Assembly (NCBI GenBank): GCA_964542765.1
Contig: CAZIVO010000091.1
Location: forward strand, 1-15,697
Direction of reading: 5' to 3'
Length of the DNA: 15,697 nucleotides
Source: CAZIVO01 sp964542765
GTDB lineage: Bacteria; Planctomycetota; UBA1135; UBA2386
The notes under the pieces: generated by a model
Databases searched by the model: none
Seen by the model: only the letters and a program-made list of their open reading frames with translations
Told to the model about the DNA's origin: nothing
Shown here: positions 1-7,541 of the stretch, one piece after another
Layout of the letters: every line of letters starts with the position of its first letter
Position numbering within the stretch: position 1 is the stretch's first letter
Program-made: the position numbers and the translations under genes

Positions 1-2
1 AT

Positions 3-641
3 GCGGACTTCGCGGTGGCTTCTTCCTTCAGCCGGATCATTGACCAGTTCAACGCAATGGGTTCACAGGTGTTTCGGGACAAGGCCCGTGATGTCCTGGA
101 CCTGGAACGAAGGGTTCTTGATCAGTTGATGGGGCGTGAGTGCTTCATGAATGAGATCATTTGGGCTTATGACTACGGTGGGCGTCCACGGCGGCGATGG
201 CCGGCCAAGCATGACTCATTGCTTTGGTACGTGATGGATCGAGATCACTACACTTTCCACCTCGATGGTTCTGATCGAATCCCTTACATGGCACCTGGCC
301 TGGTTGGTGCCGAGAAGGCTGCCCGTGGGAAGACTCCTACCGATGTGTGGTGGCATACGATTGTGCCGACCAAAGGGAATGAGCGGACGGGCTATCCGAC
401 CCAGAAACCTCTGGGGATTCTTCGGCGAATCATTGCGGTGCACACGGCTCCTGGTGATCTGGTGCTGGACTGCTTTGCTGGCAGTGGCACGACCGGCGAG
501 GCTGCTGCCCGGGCGGATAGGCGGTTTGTCATGATCGAGCAAGAGGAGGAGGCTGTACAGATCATGGCTCAGCGACTGGCCTTCGCGGACCCCGAGTGTG
601 TTGGGTTTTCGCCGCTGGTCACTGGTGAGAGCGAGGCCTGA
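3..641 (+). CDS. Site-specific DNA methyltransferase, beta class (5' end outside window)
   Basis: Partial C-terminal portion (213 codons visible) of an amino-methyltransferase that transfers a methyl group from SAM to adenine N6 or cytosine N4 in a specific DNA site. The frame is open to the left edge, so the GTG at 15 is only an internal codon. What is seen: a segment reading MNEIIWAYDYGG followed by KHD, as in many beta-class enzymes, then GYPTQKP and LDCFAGSGTT, the SAM-binding motif I. Motif I near the C-terminus with the rest upstream is the beta-class order. The catalytic DPPY-type motif IV must lie before position 1 and cannot be checked. No restriction endonuclease follows within the window, so it could be an orphan or regulatory methylase, or its partner could be upstream. 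Target sequence unknown. Confidence 0.88.
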   Translation, partial: ADFAVASSFSRIIDQFNAMGSQVFRDKARDVLDLERRVLDQLMGRECFMNEIIWAYDYGGRPRRRWPAKHDSLLWYVMDRDHYTFHLDGSDRIPYMAPGLVGAEKAARGKTPTDVWWHTIVPTKGNERTGYPTQKPLGILRRIIAVHTAPGDLVLDCFAGSGTTGEAAARADRRFVMIEQEEEAVQIMAQRLAFADPECVGFSPLVTGESEA

Positions 642-700
642 CCGCGATTTTCCGCCTGACTCCCCCGGCCCTTGAACGCAGAGCCTCGTGGGGGGTGAGT

Positions 701-718
701 GGCTCAGAATAGTGAGCC
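701..718. other. Small inverted repeat after the methyltransferase gene
   Basis: A perfect 6-bp inverted repeat, GGCTCA (701-706) and TGAGCC (713-718) with a 6-nt loop, lies 60 nt after the methyltransferase stop. There is no T-run behind it, so it is at best a weak or Rho-assisted terminator. The rest of the 185-nt gap (642-826) shows no promoter I would defend. Confidence 0.25.
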
Positions 719-826
719 CTAGTCCAGTGCCTGGCTCCGGCATCGATGGGAGAGTTGAGAAAACACGGATGCTAAAAGAGCGAAAGAGGGGCGACTGGCT
801 CGCCCGGTACGCATAATCCTGACATC

Positions 827-1732
827 GTGATTCTTGCTTTTCTTCAAGCCATGCGGCCCCATCAGTGGGTCAAGAACTTGCTGGTGTTTGCGCCGCTGCT
901 GTTTGCAAAATTGACACTGCAGACCGATGCAGTCCTCATCTCGGCGATAGCTTTCGTTTTGTTCTGTCTGCTGTCGAGTGGCATCTATCTTCTCAATGAT
1001 GTCATGGATCGAGAGCGGGATGCGCTCCACCCGCACAAGAAGGATCGTCCGGTGGCGGCAGGCCGTTTGTCGGTGGGCGTTGCCTGCGCTGGCAGTGTGG
1101 CGCTGATCACGGGAGCTCTCGCTCTGGGCGGGGTCCTGGTCCCCTATACATCCGACGCTACGGCAGTTGCGAAGAGCTCCTTCATCGTTTGGCCGGTGGC
1201 GTATCTACTCATCAATCTGGCCTATTCTTTTTGGCTCAAGCACGTTGTCATCATCGATTGCGTCTTGATCGCTCTCGGATTCACGGTCCGGGTTCTGGCG
1301 GGTGCGGCTGCACTCTCGGTGCCGGCGTCGGATTGGATACTTTTGTGCACCTTCTTCCTCGCCTTGTTCCTGGCTTTCTGCAAGCGGAGGGAAGAGGTGA
1401 TCAAGGTCGCCGATGCCACTGGTTCGACGCGGACGACGATGCGTGAGTATGACGTCCCCTTCCTGAATCAGTTGATATCACCGCTGGCGGCTTTGAGCAT
1501 TCTGAGTTACGCCCTCTATACGGTGGCTCCGGAAACTCCTCATGGACCGAACTTGAAATTCACGGTGCCGATGGTGGTCTTCTGTGTGTTTCGTTATCTG
1601 TTCCTGGTCTATCGTCGGCAAGAAGGTGGTGACCCTGCCCGTCTGATCTTTCGGGACGTTCAGATGTTGATCGGCATGCTTGTGTGGACGGCTGTCGCAT
1701 TTTGGGCCATGGCGACAACTAATCTTGGTTGA
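827..1732 (+). CDS. UbiA-family prenyltransferase, decaprenyl-phosphate phosphoribosyltransferase-like
   Basis: Polytopic membrane enzyme of the UbiA superfamily, closest in its motifs to 5-phosphoribosyl-1-pyrophosphate:polyprenyl-phosphate phosphoribosyltransferases, which make the lipid precursor of decaprenyl-phosphoryl-arabinose. Seen: RPHQWVKN at residues 10-17, the Asp-rich site NDVMDRERD (57-65) continuing into HPHKKDRP, a second conserved stretch LGFTVRVLAGAA, then FCKRREE and YDVPFLNQLIS with SYALYT, all characteristic of this branch rather than of quinone-prenylating UbiA. Several hydrophobic segments span the protein; 301 residues is normal. GTG 827 is chosen because an in-frame TAA lies at 773 and the conserved N-terminus starts within ten residues; the next ATG (851) would cut into it. 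No clear Shine-Dalgarno. DprE1/DprE2-like epimerase genes are not nearby, so the lipid sugar product is inferred. Confidence 0.85.
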   Translation: MILAFLQAMRPHQWVKNLLVFAPLLFAKLTLQTDAVLISAIAFVLFCLLSSGIYLLNDVMDRERDALHPHKKDRPVAAGRLSVGVACAGSVALITGALALGGVLVPYTSDATAVAKSSFIVWPVAYLLINLAYSFWLKHVVIIDCVLIALGFTVRVLAGAAALSVPASDWILLCTFFLALFLAFCKRREEVIKVADATGSTRTTMREYDVPFLNQLISPLAALSILSYALYTVAPETPHGPNLKFTVPMVVFCVFRYLFLVYRRQEGGDPARLIFRDVQMLIGMLVWTAVAFWAMATTNLG

Positions 1733-1800
1733 AGGGTGGCCGTGTCAGGTTCAATCGACGAGATGCATTTGGTCTGGACGTTGCTGGAACGAGATAGCCA

Positions 1801-2844
1801 ATGACGGAGTCCGCTGATTTCCGTAGTGACACCCTGACCAGACCTTCGCCAGAGATGCGTGCTGCCATGGCCTCAGCCGAGGTCGGCGACGATGTGTTCG
1901 GAGAGGACCCAACGGTCAATATCCTAGAGAAGGAAGCGGCTCGCTTTTTGGGGACCGAGGCCAGTCTGTTCGTGCCCTCCGGTTCGATGGCCAACCAGAT
2001 TGCCGTTCGCGTGCACTGCCGATCTGGAGACGAGCTGATTTGTGAGGAACGCTGCCATGTCTTCCAGTTTGAAGGAGGCTCGCCGGCAGGGCTTTCGGGG
2101 GTTCAGGTGCGTCCGCTTCGGGCTGAGTCGGGTTTTCCCCAGCCTGGGGATGTGCTGGAGGCTTTGCGGGCGGACGATCCGCATTTCCCTCGATCTCGGT
2201 TGCTGGTGATCGAAAACACTCACAACATGGCCGGTGGGCGCGTCCTCGGTCGGCAAGCGATGAATGAACTCGTGGCTGTTGCCCGGCGAGCGGAGTTACG
2301 GGTGCATGTCGATGGCGCTCGCCTCGTCAATGCTGCGACGGCCGCAAATTGCACGGTTGCGGAACTGGCGGCTGGTGCAGATTCGGTTTCACTCTGCTTC
2401 AGCAAGGGATTGGGGGCGCCGGTTGGCTCCGTGATCGGAGGGTCTGCTGGATTTGTTGCACATGCGAGGCGGGCACGAAAGGCTTTCGGTGGCGGTATGC
2501 GGCAGGTTGGGATTCTTGCTGCTGCAGCCAAGCTAGCACTGGATTCGGGTCCGGACCGGGTGGTCGAGGACCATCGTAGAGCGCGAGCGCTTGGCGATGC
2601 CTTTGCCGGCCTGTCGGAGATCAAGGTTCGGCCGGTCGAGAGTAATATCGTGATGGTCGATGTGGGAGGCGGCGTTGCTGAAGAACTGGTTTCGGTTCTG
2701 GCTGCTGATGGTGTCCTCGCCTTGCCCGTTGGTTCCGGGTGTGTCCGCTTTGTCACTCATTGCGATGTTGATGACGGGCATGTCGATCGATGTATTGAAA
2801 CCATGACCCATTGGGCGTCGAACCGAACGTCTTTGCCTAACTGA
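1801..2844 (+). CDS. ltaE: Low-specificity L-threonine aldolase (PLP-dependent)
   Basis: Cytosolic PLP enzyme of fold type I that cleaves L-threonine/L-allo-threonine to glycine and acetaldehyde. Seen: the N-terminal FRSDTLTRPSPEMR (7-20) and GDDVFGEDPTVN (29-40) signatures, the PSGSMANQ cofactor loop (59-66), H86 in the position of the ring-stacking histidine, HVDGAR (169-174) with the Asp that contacts the pyridine nitrogen, and SLCFSKGLGAPVGS with K202 as Schiff-base lysine. Length of 347 is typical. ATG 1801 sits directly before the conserved FRSDT stretch. It lies 68 nt after the prenyltransferase gene and 15 nt before the phosphohexomutase gene, so co-transcription with the latter is likely. 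The gene ends in TGA followed at once by an in-frame TAG. Fine substrate preference (threonine versus allo-threonine) cannot be read from sequence alone. Confidence 0.93.
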   Translation: MTESADFRSDTLTRPSPEMRAAMASAEVGDDVFGEDPTVNILEKEAARFLGTEASLFVPSGSMANQIAVRVHCRSGDELICEERCHVFQFEGGSPAGLSGVQVRPLRAESGFPQPGDVLEALRADDPHFPRSRLLVIENTHNMAGGRVLGRQAMNELVAVARRAELRVHVDGARLVNAATAANCTVAELAAGADSVSLCFSKGLGAPVGSVIGGSAGFVAHARRARKAFGGGMRQVGILAAAAKLALDSGPDRVVEDHRRARALGDAFAGLSEIKVRPVESNIVMVDVGGGVAEELVSVLAADGVLALPVGSGCVRFVTHCDVDDGHVDRCIETMTHWASNRTSLPN

Positions 2845-2846
2845 TA

Positions 2847-2854
2847 GAGGAGGG
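2847..2854 (+). promoter_or_regulatory. Strong ribosome binding site deciding a GTG start
   Basis: GAGGAGGG at 2847-2854 ends 5 nt before the GTG at 2860. This near-perfect Shine-Dalgarno match fixes the phosphohexomutase start at that GTG, and it overlaps the end of the gap after the threonine aldolase stop. Confidence 0.8.
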
Positions 2855-2859
2855 ATCTA

Positions 2860-4191
2860 GTGAGTATCTTCAAGGCCTATGACATTCGCGGTACCTACCC
2901 GGATCAAATTGATGAGGAGATCGCGCGCAAGATTGGCGGGGCCTTTGCGGCGTTCTTGGGAGCGAGCCGTCTGGTCGTTGGTAGGGATATGCGTAGCATG
3001 TCACCGTCGGTCCAGGATGCCTTGATCAAGGGGATCAATGAGCAGGGTTGTGATGTTTTGGACATAGGGCTGGCATCGACTCCGATGGTCTACTACGCCA
3101 TCGGCAAACTGCCGTGTGATGGCGGCGTGTGTGTCACTGCATCGCACAATCCAAAGGAATACATCGGCTTCAAGATGTGTCGTGAGGGAGCTCGGCCGAT
3201 ATCGGGTGACTCCGGAATCAGGGATATCGAGAAGGTTGTCGGAGAGGGTGGCATCGCCCCGGTTGATCGTCATGGCAAACGAGACCACGTTGACATCAAG
3301 AGCGATTACATCGACCACATCCTGAGTTTCTCTGATCAGGAAGAGCCGGTCACGATGGCGGTTGATTATGCCAATGGCATGGGTGCGGCTGAGGGGATGG
3401 ATATCCTCGCGAGGATTCCCGGGCTGACCACCCTTCCGATTTACGAAGAACTCGATGGGAGCTTTCCTAACCACGAGGCGAATCCGTTGCATGAGCCCAA
3501 CCTGGATGACTTGCGAACGATGGTCAGGGAAAAGCAGGCGCAGCTGGGGATCGCTTTTGATGGCGATGCTGACAGGTGTGCTTTCGTGGATGAGGATGGG
3601 CGGACGGTGCATGCAGACTTGATCACTGCGATCTTGGTCCGCGGCATGCTCGAGCGAGCGCCAGGGAAGGGCGTCATCTTTGATCTTCGCTCATCGAAGG
3701 TCCTCCCCGAGGAGATAGAGCGTCTCGGAGGGCGTCCGGTGCGCGAACGCGTTGGCCATTCGTTCATGAAAGAAACGATGCGCAAGGAAGATTGCATCGG
3801 TGGTGGGGAACTTTCCGGGCACTTCTACTTTGCCGAGAACTACTTTTCTGACAGTGGCATTCTGGCCTGCATCATGACTCTCAACGCACTGGGTCGATCC
3901 GGAGAGTCGCTGAAGGAAGCTGCCAACAAATTCAGGAAATACCACCAGACTCCGGAGATCAACTTCAGAGTCGAGGACAAGGCTGGCCTGATGGATAGGG
4001 TTGCTGAGATCTACAGTGATGGAGAGATCGATTGGCTCGATGGTGTGACGGTGACATACCCTCAGTGGTGGGTGAATGTACGTCCGAGCAATACCGAGCC
4101 TTACCTGCGCCTTCGGCTCGAGGCTGATACAGCGGAACTCCTGGAGGAGAAGAGGCAGGCGATGATCGATCTTCTGGGAGAGCCGATCTGA
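2860..4191 (+). CDS. Phosphomannomutase/phosphoglucomutase
   Basis: Alpha-D-phosphohexomutase that interconverts hexose-6-phosphate and hexose-1-phosphate (mannose and/or glucose), feeding GDP-mannose or UDP-glucose and so surface polysaccharides. Seen in order: FKAYDIRG at the N-terminus (4-11), the catalytic phosphoserine loop TASHNP with S95, the metal loop DGDADR (234-239), the sugar-specificity loop GGGELSGH (314-321), and the C-terminal phosphate-binding loop RPSNTEP (408-414). All four domains are present and 443 residues is the usual length. GEXSGH is the form shared by the bifunctional PMM/PGM group (AlgC, ManB/CpsG), so it probably accepts both sugars. Starts at GTG behind a strong ribosome binding site. 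It follows the threonine aldolase by 15 nt. Phosphoglucosamine mutase is unlikely given the motif set. Confidence 0.93.
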   Translation: MSIFKAYDIRGTYPDQIDEEIARKIGGAFAAFLGASRLVVGRDMRSMSPSVQDALIKGINEQGCDVLDIGLASTPMVYYAIGKLPCDGGVCVTASHNPKEYIGFKMCREGARPISGDSGIRDIEKVVGEGGIAPVDRHGKRDHVDIKSDYIDHILSFSDQEEPVTMAVDYANGMGAAEGMDILARIPGLTTLPIYEELDGSFPNHEANPLHEPNLDDLRTMVREKQAQLGIAFDGDADRCAFVDEDGRTVHADLITAILVRGMLERAPGKGVIFDLRSSKVLPEEIERLGGRPVRERVGHSFMKETMRKEDCIGGGELSGHFYFAENYFSDSGILACIMTLNALGRSGESLKEAANKFRKYHQTPEINFRVEDKAGLMDRVAEIYSDGEIDWLDGVTVTYPQWWVNVRPSNTEPYLRLRLEADTAELLEEKRQAMIDLLGEPI

Positions 4192-4244
4192 GCAGTGCGA
4201 GGAAGTGATGGCAGCAATGTTGAGTTGCGCTTGACGAGTGAAAC

Positions 4245-5030
4245 ATGGATAGACAACCGAACGGGATGATCACCTTGTTGACCGATTTTGGTCTCAGTGA
4301 TCCATACGTCGGCATCATGAAAGGGGCGATCAAGCGTTATCACCCGCGCGCTGAAATCATTGATCTGTGCCATGCGGTTCCTGCTCAGAATGTCGAGATC
4401 GGAGCGTTTTTTCTGGCGTCTGCGGTAGGACAATTTTCACCCGGGACCGTTCATCTTGCGGTCGTCGATCCGGGTGTCGGGATGGATCGACGTATGCTTG
4501 TCATCTATTGCCAGGATTGCTTGTGGGTGGGGCCGGACAATGGTGTCCTCGAGGGAGTTCTTCCGGCGGATGATAGGCCGTCCGAGGTGCGTTGTATCGA
4601 TATTGATGGACTCGGCTTGCCGGTGCCCTCGAACACATTCCATGGCAGGGATCTCTTCGCGCCGGTGGCAGCGATGATCAGCCGGGGGCAGTACGGTTTT
4701 CGTGCGCTGGGCCCGAGGATCGAAGATCCTGTCCGCGGTCGATCGATCAAGGAGTTTGGGCTTCGTGTGCTGTGCGCGGATGGTTTTGGCAATCTGATCA
4801 CCGGGATCACGGCTCGAGAGGTGAGCGAGCTTGGTATCACAGCGATCGAGGTGGCCGGGCTTCGTGTGCCTTTGTGCAGTGCTTATGGTGAGGTTGAGGT
4901 GGGAACTGCGCTGGCGGTGCTCAATTCTTATGGTCTCGTCGAGATCGCCATCAATGGTGGCAATGCGGCCTCGTCTCTGGGTGTGTCGGACGGAGATCTC
5001 TTGGGAGTGGTCACGGAGGAGGAGTCATGA
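4245..5030 (+). CDS. DUF62 family S-adenosyl-L-methionine hydrolase (adenosine-forming)
   Basis: Member of the SAM hydroxide adenosyltransferase family (DUF62), which uses water to split SAM into adenosine and methionine; fluorinases and chlorinases are related. Seen: ITLLTDFGLSDPYVG (9-23), VVDPGVG (73-79), WVGPDNGVLEG (94-104) and TFHGRDLFAPVA. D75, R82 and H133 fit the Asp-Arg-His triad known for the water-using branch, spaced as in the archaeal enzymes, and this argues against a halogenase. 261 residues is normal. ATG 4245 is taken, but ATG 4266 (residue 8, directly before ITLLTDFG) is equally plausible. The TGA stop shares ATGA (5027-5030) with the arginase start, so the two are translationally coupled. 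The cellular role of this family is poorly defined; removal of SAM or supply of adenosine and methionine is inference. Confidence 0.9.
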   Translation: MDRQPNGMITLLTDFGLSDPYVGIMKGAIKRYHPRAEIIDLCHAVPAQNVEIGAFFLASAVGQFSPGTVHLAVVDPGVGMDRRMLVIYCQDCLWVGPDNGVLEGVLPADDRPSEVRCIDIDGLGLPVPSNTFHGRDLFAPVAAMISRGQYGFRALGPRIEDPVRGRSIKEFGLRVLCADGFGNLITGITAREVSELGITAIEVAGLRVPLCSAYGEVEVGTALAVLNSYGLVEIAINGGNAASSLGVSDGDLLGVVTEEES

Positions 5031-5947
5031 AGGGTGACGGACGACAGATACAGATCATCGGAGTGCCGATGGATCATGGTGCCGGGCGTCGGGGGGTTGG
5101 CATGGGACCATCGGCAATAAGGGTCGCAGGCCTGGGGCCCGGGTTGCGGGAACTCGGCTTTGATGTCATCGACCACGGTGATGTAGGAGTTCCATCGCCA
5201 GAGGCGAGAGACTCGGGCGATCCAGCAGCCAAGTACCTCGATCTCGTTTATCATGTTTGCAACCGGTTGCGCATTCGTGTCGTCCGCAGCCTTGCGGCTG
5301 GAGGCGTACCTGTCGTGCTTGGTGGAGACCACAGCATCGCGATAGGAACAGTGAGTGGAGTGGCTGAACATTTTCGTGAGGCAGACGCGAAGATCGGGAT
5401 GATCTGGGTCGATGCTCATGCGGATATGAACACCCCTGATTCAACACTGACGGGAAATATCCATGGAATGCCGGTGGCGACTCTCCTCGGAATGGGAGCG
5501 GATAAGCTGACGAAGTTGGGAGGTTTTTCTCCCAAGCTGGACTGTCGAAATCTTTGTCTCATCGGTATCCGTAACCTGGACGAGAAGGAGAAGGAACTCG
5601 TCCGCCAATCGGGTGTCCAGGCCTATACGATGCGGGATATTGATGAGCGCGGCATGCCAGCTGTAGCCAAGGATGCGATCGATCGGGCGAGCGATGGGAC
5701 CAGTGGCTTTCACGTCTCCTTTGATCTGGATGGTATGGATCCTGCCGAAGCTCCGGGCGTGGGCACGGCCGTGAAGGGCGGTTTGAGCTGGCGTGAGGGC
5801 AATCTGCTGATGGAGATGATTGCGGACTCGGGCAAGATGGTGAGTCTCGAACTGACGGAGCTGAATCCCGTTTTAGATGTCAGGAATCAGACCGGCGAGG
5901 TTGCGGTTGACTTGATCCTGTCCGCTTTCGGGAAGTCGATCATCTAG
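5027..5947 (+). CDS. rocF: Arginase
   Basis: Binuclear-manganese ureohydrolase that converts L-arginine to ornithine and urea. Seen: all metal ligands, H102 in GGDHSIAIG, D129, H131 and D133 in WVDAHADMNTP, D233 and D235 in SFDLDGMDP, and the catalytic-region E278 in ELTELNPVLD. The form DLDGMDP-x-APG-x-GT followed by GGLSWREG is that of true arginases rather than agmatinases or formimidoylglutamases. 306 residues is standard. ATG 5027 overlaps the previous stop and is preceded by an AGGAGG at 5017-5022. The stop TAG (5945-5947) lies within a CTAG that also ends the opposing HEAT gene. Ornithine and polyamine supply or nitrogen release are likely roles; no ornithine aminotransferase, urease or urea transporter is in the window. 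Confidence 0.93.
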   Translation: MKGDGRQIQIIGVPMDHGAGRRGVGMGPSAIRVAGLGPGLRELGFDVIDHGDVGVPSPEARDSGDPAAKYLDLVYHVCNRLRIRVVRSLAAGGVPVVLGGDHSIAIGTVSGVAEHFREADAKIGMIWVDAHADMNTPDSTLTGNIHGMPVATLLGMGADKLTKLGGFSPKLDCRNLCLIGIRNLDEKEKELVRQSGVQAYTMRDIDERGMPAVAKDAIDRASDGTSGFHVSFDLDGMDPAEAPGVGTAVKGGLSWREGNLLMEMIADSGKMVSLELTELNPVLDVRNQTGEVAVDLILSAFGKSII

Positions 5948-7416
5948 CGCAGCAGTGCCGCGGGGACTTCCGGTAGGAGAACGAATAACTTTGAATCCGC
6001 GAGTGGGAGTTGTGCCGTGCGGTATGCGCGGAGGATGCCGGCGAGCGTCGCGGGGCTGCCCTTCATTGCCAAGGCCTTGCGCAACATGGGGAGGGCTTCC
6101 AGATGTTCTGCCTTGAGCAGGGCATGGATACGCGCCGGTAGCAAGCGCAAATCACGGGCTGTCCGTGGCGGGAATAATTCTCCAGCCAGGGCAGAGTCAG
6201 GAGTGATATGGGCGCAAGCGTTGGCCAGTGCAGTCAAATGTAGGGGGTCTTCGGCGAGTCGAAACAAGCTCCTCAGCATGACCGTAGAGCGTGGGTCTTT
6301 GGCTCGGGCGGCCAGCGCGGCAGCTTGAACCCGAACTCCGAGGTGGTTTTTTCGATCGGATGCGATACTCAGGCACTGACCGACGAAGTCTTTGGAGGCA
6401 GGCGGTCGGAAGGCCTGCAGCATGGCTTCTTGAACCGCAGGTTTGTGGGTGGACAGAATCCGTTTTTCGAGTGCTTCACGGAAAGGCCCACTTCCGAAGT
6501 GCAGGCAGGTTTCGACGGCAGCGGAGGCTTCTTCGGGGTTGCTTGTGCGCAACGCGCGCACGCCGATGTCGAGGGCTTCCGGTTGGCGTCGTTTTGTCAT
6601 CATCGTGAGAGCGGAGACTCTCACGCGACTATCATTGCTCTTGCGTGCGAGTTGTGAGACATACTTCAAGTCCTTCTGTTCGAGGACTGTCTTGTGGTTC
6701 TGAATTGCATTGAGGATTCCGATCCGATCCTCTGCCATGCTGGAATGGAGGAGGCTAGAGGTTTCCTCGGAGTCGAGACTGTCTGGGACATTGGCCAGAA
6801 CAGCGATAGCGAGACGTCGCAATTCAGGGATCTTGTTCGAGGCGTCATCGAGCAGTCTCTGGATGAATGGGAGTTTGGTGGGGTGGGCTCCTCTGCTCAG
6901 TCCGTAGAGAAGGGCCGAGAGCAATTCGGCATTTCGCTTGTAGCTGCCCCCTTGGATTTTCTGGAAGAAGGCGTCGATCGCTGGTGCGGAATCAGTGTCC
7001 GGCAAGAGTCCGAGCGATAGGGCTGCGACGGTCTGTTCGGGAGTTCCTCGAGGAGCATCGAGCAGGAGGTCGCCGAGGAAGGACTCCGATCCAGGGGAGC
7101 CCAAGATCCCCATGGCCAGGATTCCACGAATCCGGGCTGCGGAGACTTTGTCGCGGGCGACCTTCAGGATGGCATCGTGGTGGTGATCTTTGCGCGTGGT
7201 CGCGAGCCCGAGAGCAGCTTCACCCCGAACTACTGCATCCGGGTGTTCGAGCATGCGCTCGATGTAGTCATGGATGCTTGGCCCCGAGGTGGAAGGCAGC
7301 GGGATCTGGGCCATTGCGATGGGGCAGAGGCCTGTAAACAGCCAGATAGCGGCCCCTCCGAGCCGACGGAGGGGCTGTGAGGATTGAGCGGTTTCGCTAG
7401 ATCGATATGTGCTCAT
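5944..7416 (-). CDS. Exported HEAT-repeat protein of unknown function
   Basis: About 490 residues, predicted secreted or periplasmic. From ATG 7416 the N-terminus has an arginine pair, then a hydrophobic stretch LGGAAIWLFTGLCPIAMA and a likely signal-peptidase I site after AMA. The mature part is an alpha-solenoid of repeated helical pairs, with HEAT-like phrases such as HPDAVVRGEAALGLA, SAARIRGILAMGILGSP, ELRRLAIAVLANV, DSRVRVSALTMM and GVRVQAAALAARAKDP at intervals of roughly 30-40 residues along the whole chain. No catalytic motif is visible, so a binding or scaffold role is inferred. ATG 7416 is preferred over the in-frame GTG at 7422 because GAGG (7422-7425) lies five bases before it. 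It converges on arginase with overlapping stops and diverges from larC. Fold class is clear; function is not. Confidence 0.8.
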   Translation of the reverse strand: MSTYRSSETAQSSQPLRRLGGAAIWLFTGLCPIAMAQIPLPSTSGPSIHDYIERMLEHPDAVVRGEAALGLATTRKDHHHDAILKVARDKVSAARIRGILAMGILGSPGSESFLGDLLLDAPRGTPEQTVAALSLGLLPDTDSAPAIDAFFQKIQGGSYKRNAELLSALLYGLSRGAHPTKLPFIQRLLDDASNKIPELRRLAIAVLANVPDSLDSEETSSLLHSSMAEDRIGILNAIQNHKTVLEQKDLKYVSQLARKSNDSRVRVSALTMMTKRRQPEALDIGVRALRTSNPEEASAAVETCLHFGSGPFREALEKRILSTHKPAVQEAMLQAFRPPASKDFVGQCLSIASDRKNHLGVRVQAAALAARAKDPRSTVMLRSLFRLAEDPLHLTALANACAHITPDSALAGELFPPRTARDLRLLPARIHALLKAEHLEALPMLRKALAMKGSPATLAGILRAYRTAQLPLADSKLFVLLPEVPAALLR

Positions 7417-7421
7417 TGCCA

Positions 7422-7425
7422 CCTC
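7422..7425 (-). promoter_or_regulatory. Shine-Dalgarno selecting the ATG of the HEAT gene
   Basis: Read on the minus strand, GAGG (7425 to 7422) is followed by TGGCA and then ATG (7416-7414). This is ideal spacing for the ATG, and the site overlaps the alternative GTG at 7422, which has no comparable site of its own. Confidence 0.55.
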
Positions 7426-7448
7426 GGTGACCCATTCGATGGAAATTT

Positions 7449-7483
7449 AGCCTCTCAGCCCCTCGAAAGGATAGTCGGAGGCT
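7449..7483. repeat. Inverted repeat in the divergent HEAT/larC intergenic region
   Basis: AGCCTC (7449-7454) and GAGGCT (7478-7483) form a perfect 6-bp inverted repeat separated by 23 bp within the 125-bp divergent intergenic region (7417-7541). It could be an operator or chance. A weak promoter for larC, TTGCAA (7506-7511) with TAAAGA (7530-7535) at 18 bp, would start transcription almost at the ATG and is not called. Confidence 0.2.
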
Positions 7484-7541
7484 CTTCTTGAGGTCAGTTC
7501 TACCGTTGCAAAGGCCGTTCCGAAGGCAGTAAAGAATCTCC

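Noticed and set aside
216..743. A 175-codon open frame on the minus strand across the methyltransferase gene
   Set aside because: It is antisense to a gene with clear methyltransferase motifs, has no recognisable domain and no ribosome binding site; it is a shadow frame.
782..826. Sigma-54 promoter before the UbiA-family gene (TGGC followed by GC at 799-813)
   Set aside because: The GG-to-GC spacing is 12 rather than the required 10 bases, and the flanks do not match.
2220..2756. A 178-codon minus-strand frame inside the threonine aldolase gene, rich in Thr, Ser, Pro and Ala
   Set aside because: Low-complexity composition is typical of antisense frames in GC-rich genes; the sense strand encodes a complete aldolase.
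3001..3612. A 203-codon minus-strand frame inside the phosphohexomutase gene
   Set aside because: Antisense shadow of an intact enzyme; no motif or start signal.
4192..4244. Possible SAM riboswitch before the SAM hydrolase gene
   Set aside because: The gap is only 53 nt and shows none of the paired elements of a SAM aptamer.
4245..5030. SAM-dependent fluorinase or chlorinase instead of hydrolase
   Set aside because: The Asp-Arg-His residues of the water-using branch are all present at the expected spacing, and there are no halometabolite genes around it.
5027..5947. Agmatinase or formimidoylglutamase instead of arginase
   Set aside because: The DLDGMDP, APGVGT and GGLSWREG forms, plus ELTELNP, fit true arginases better.
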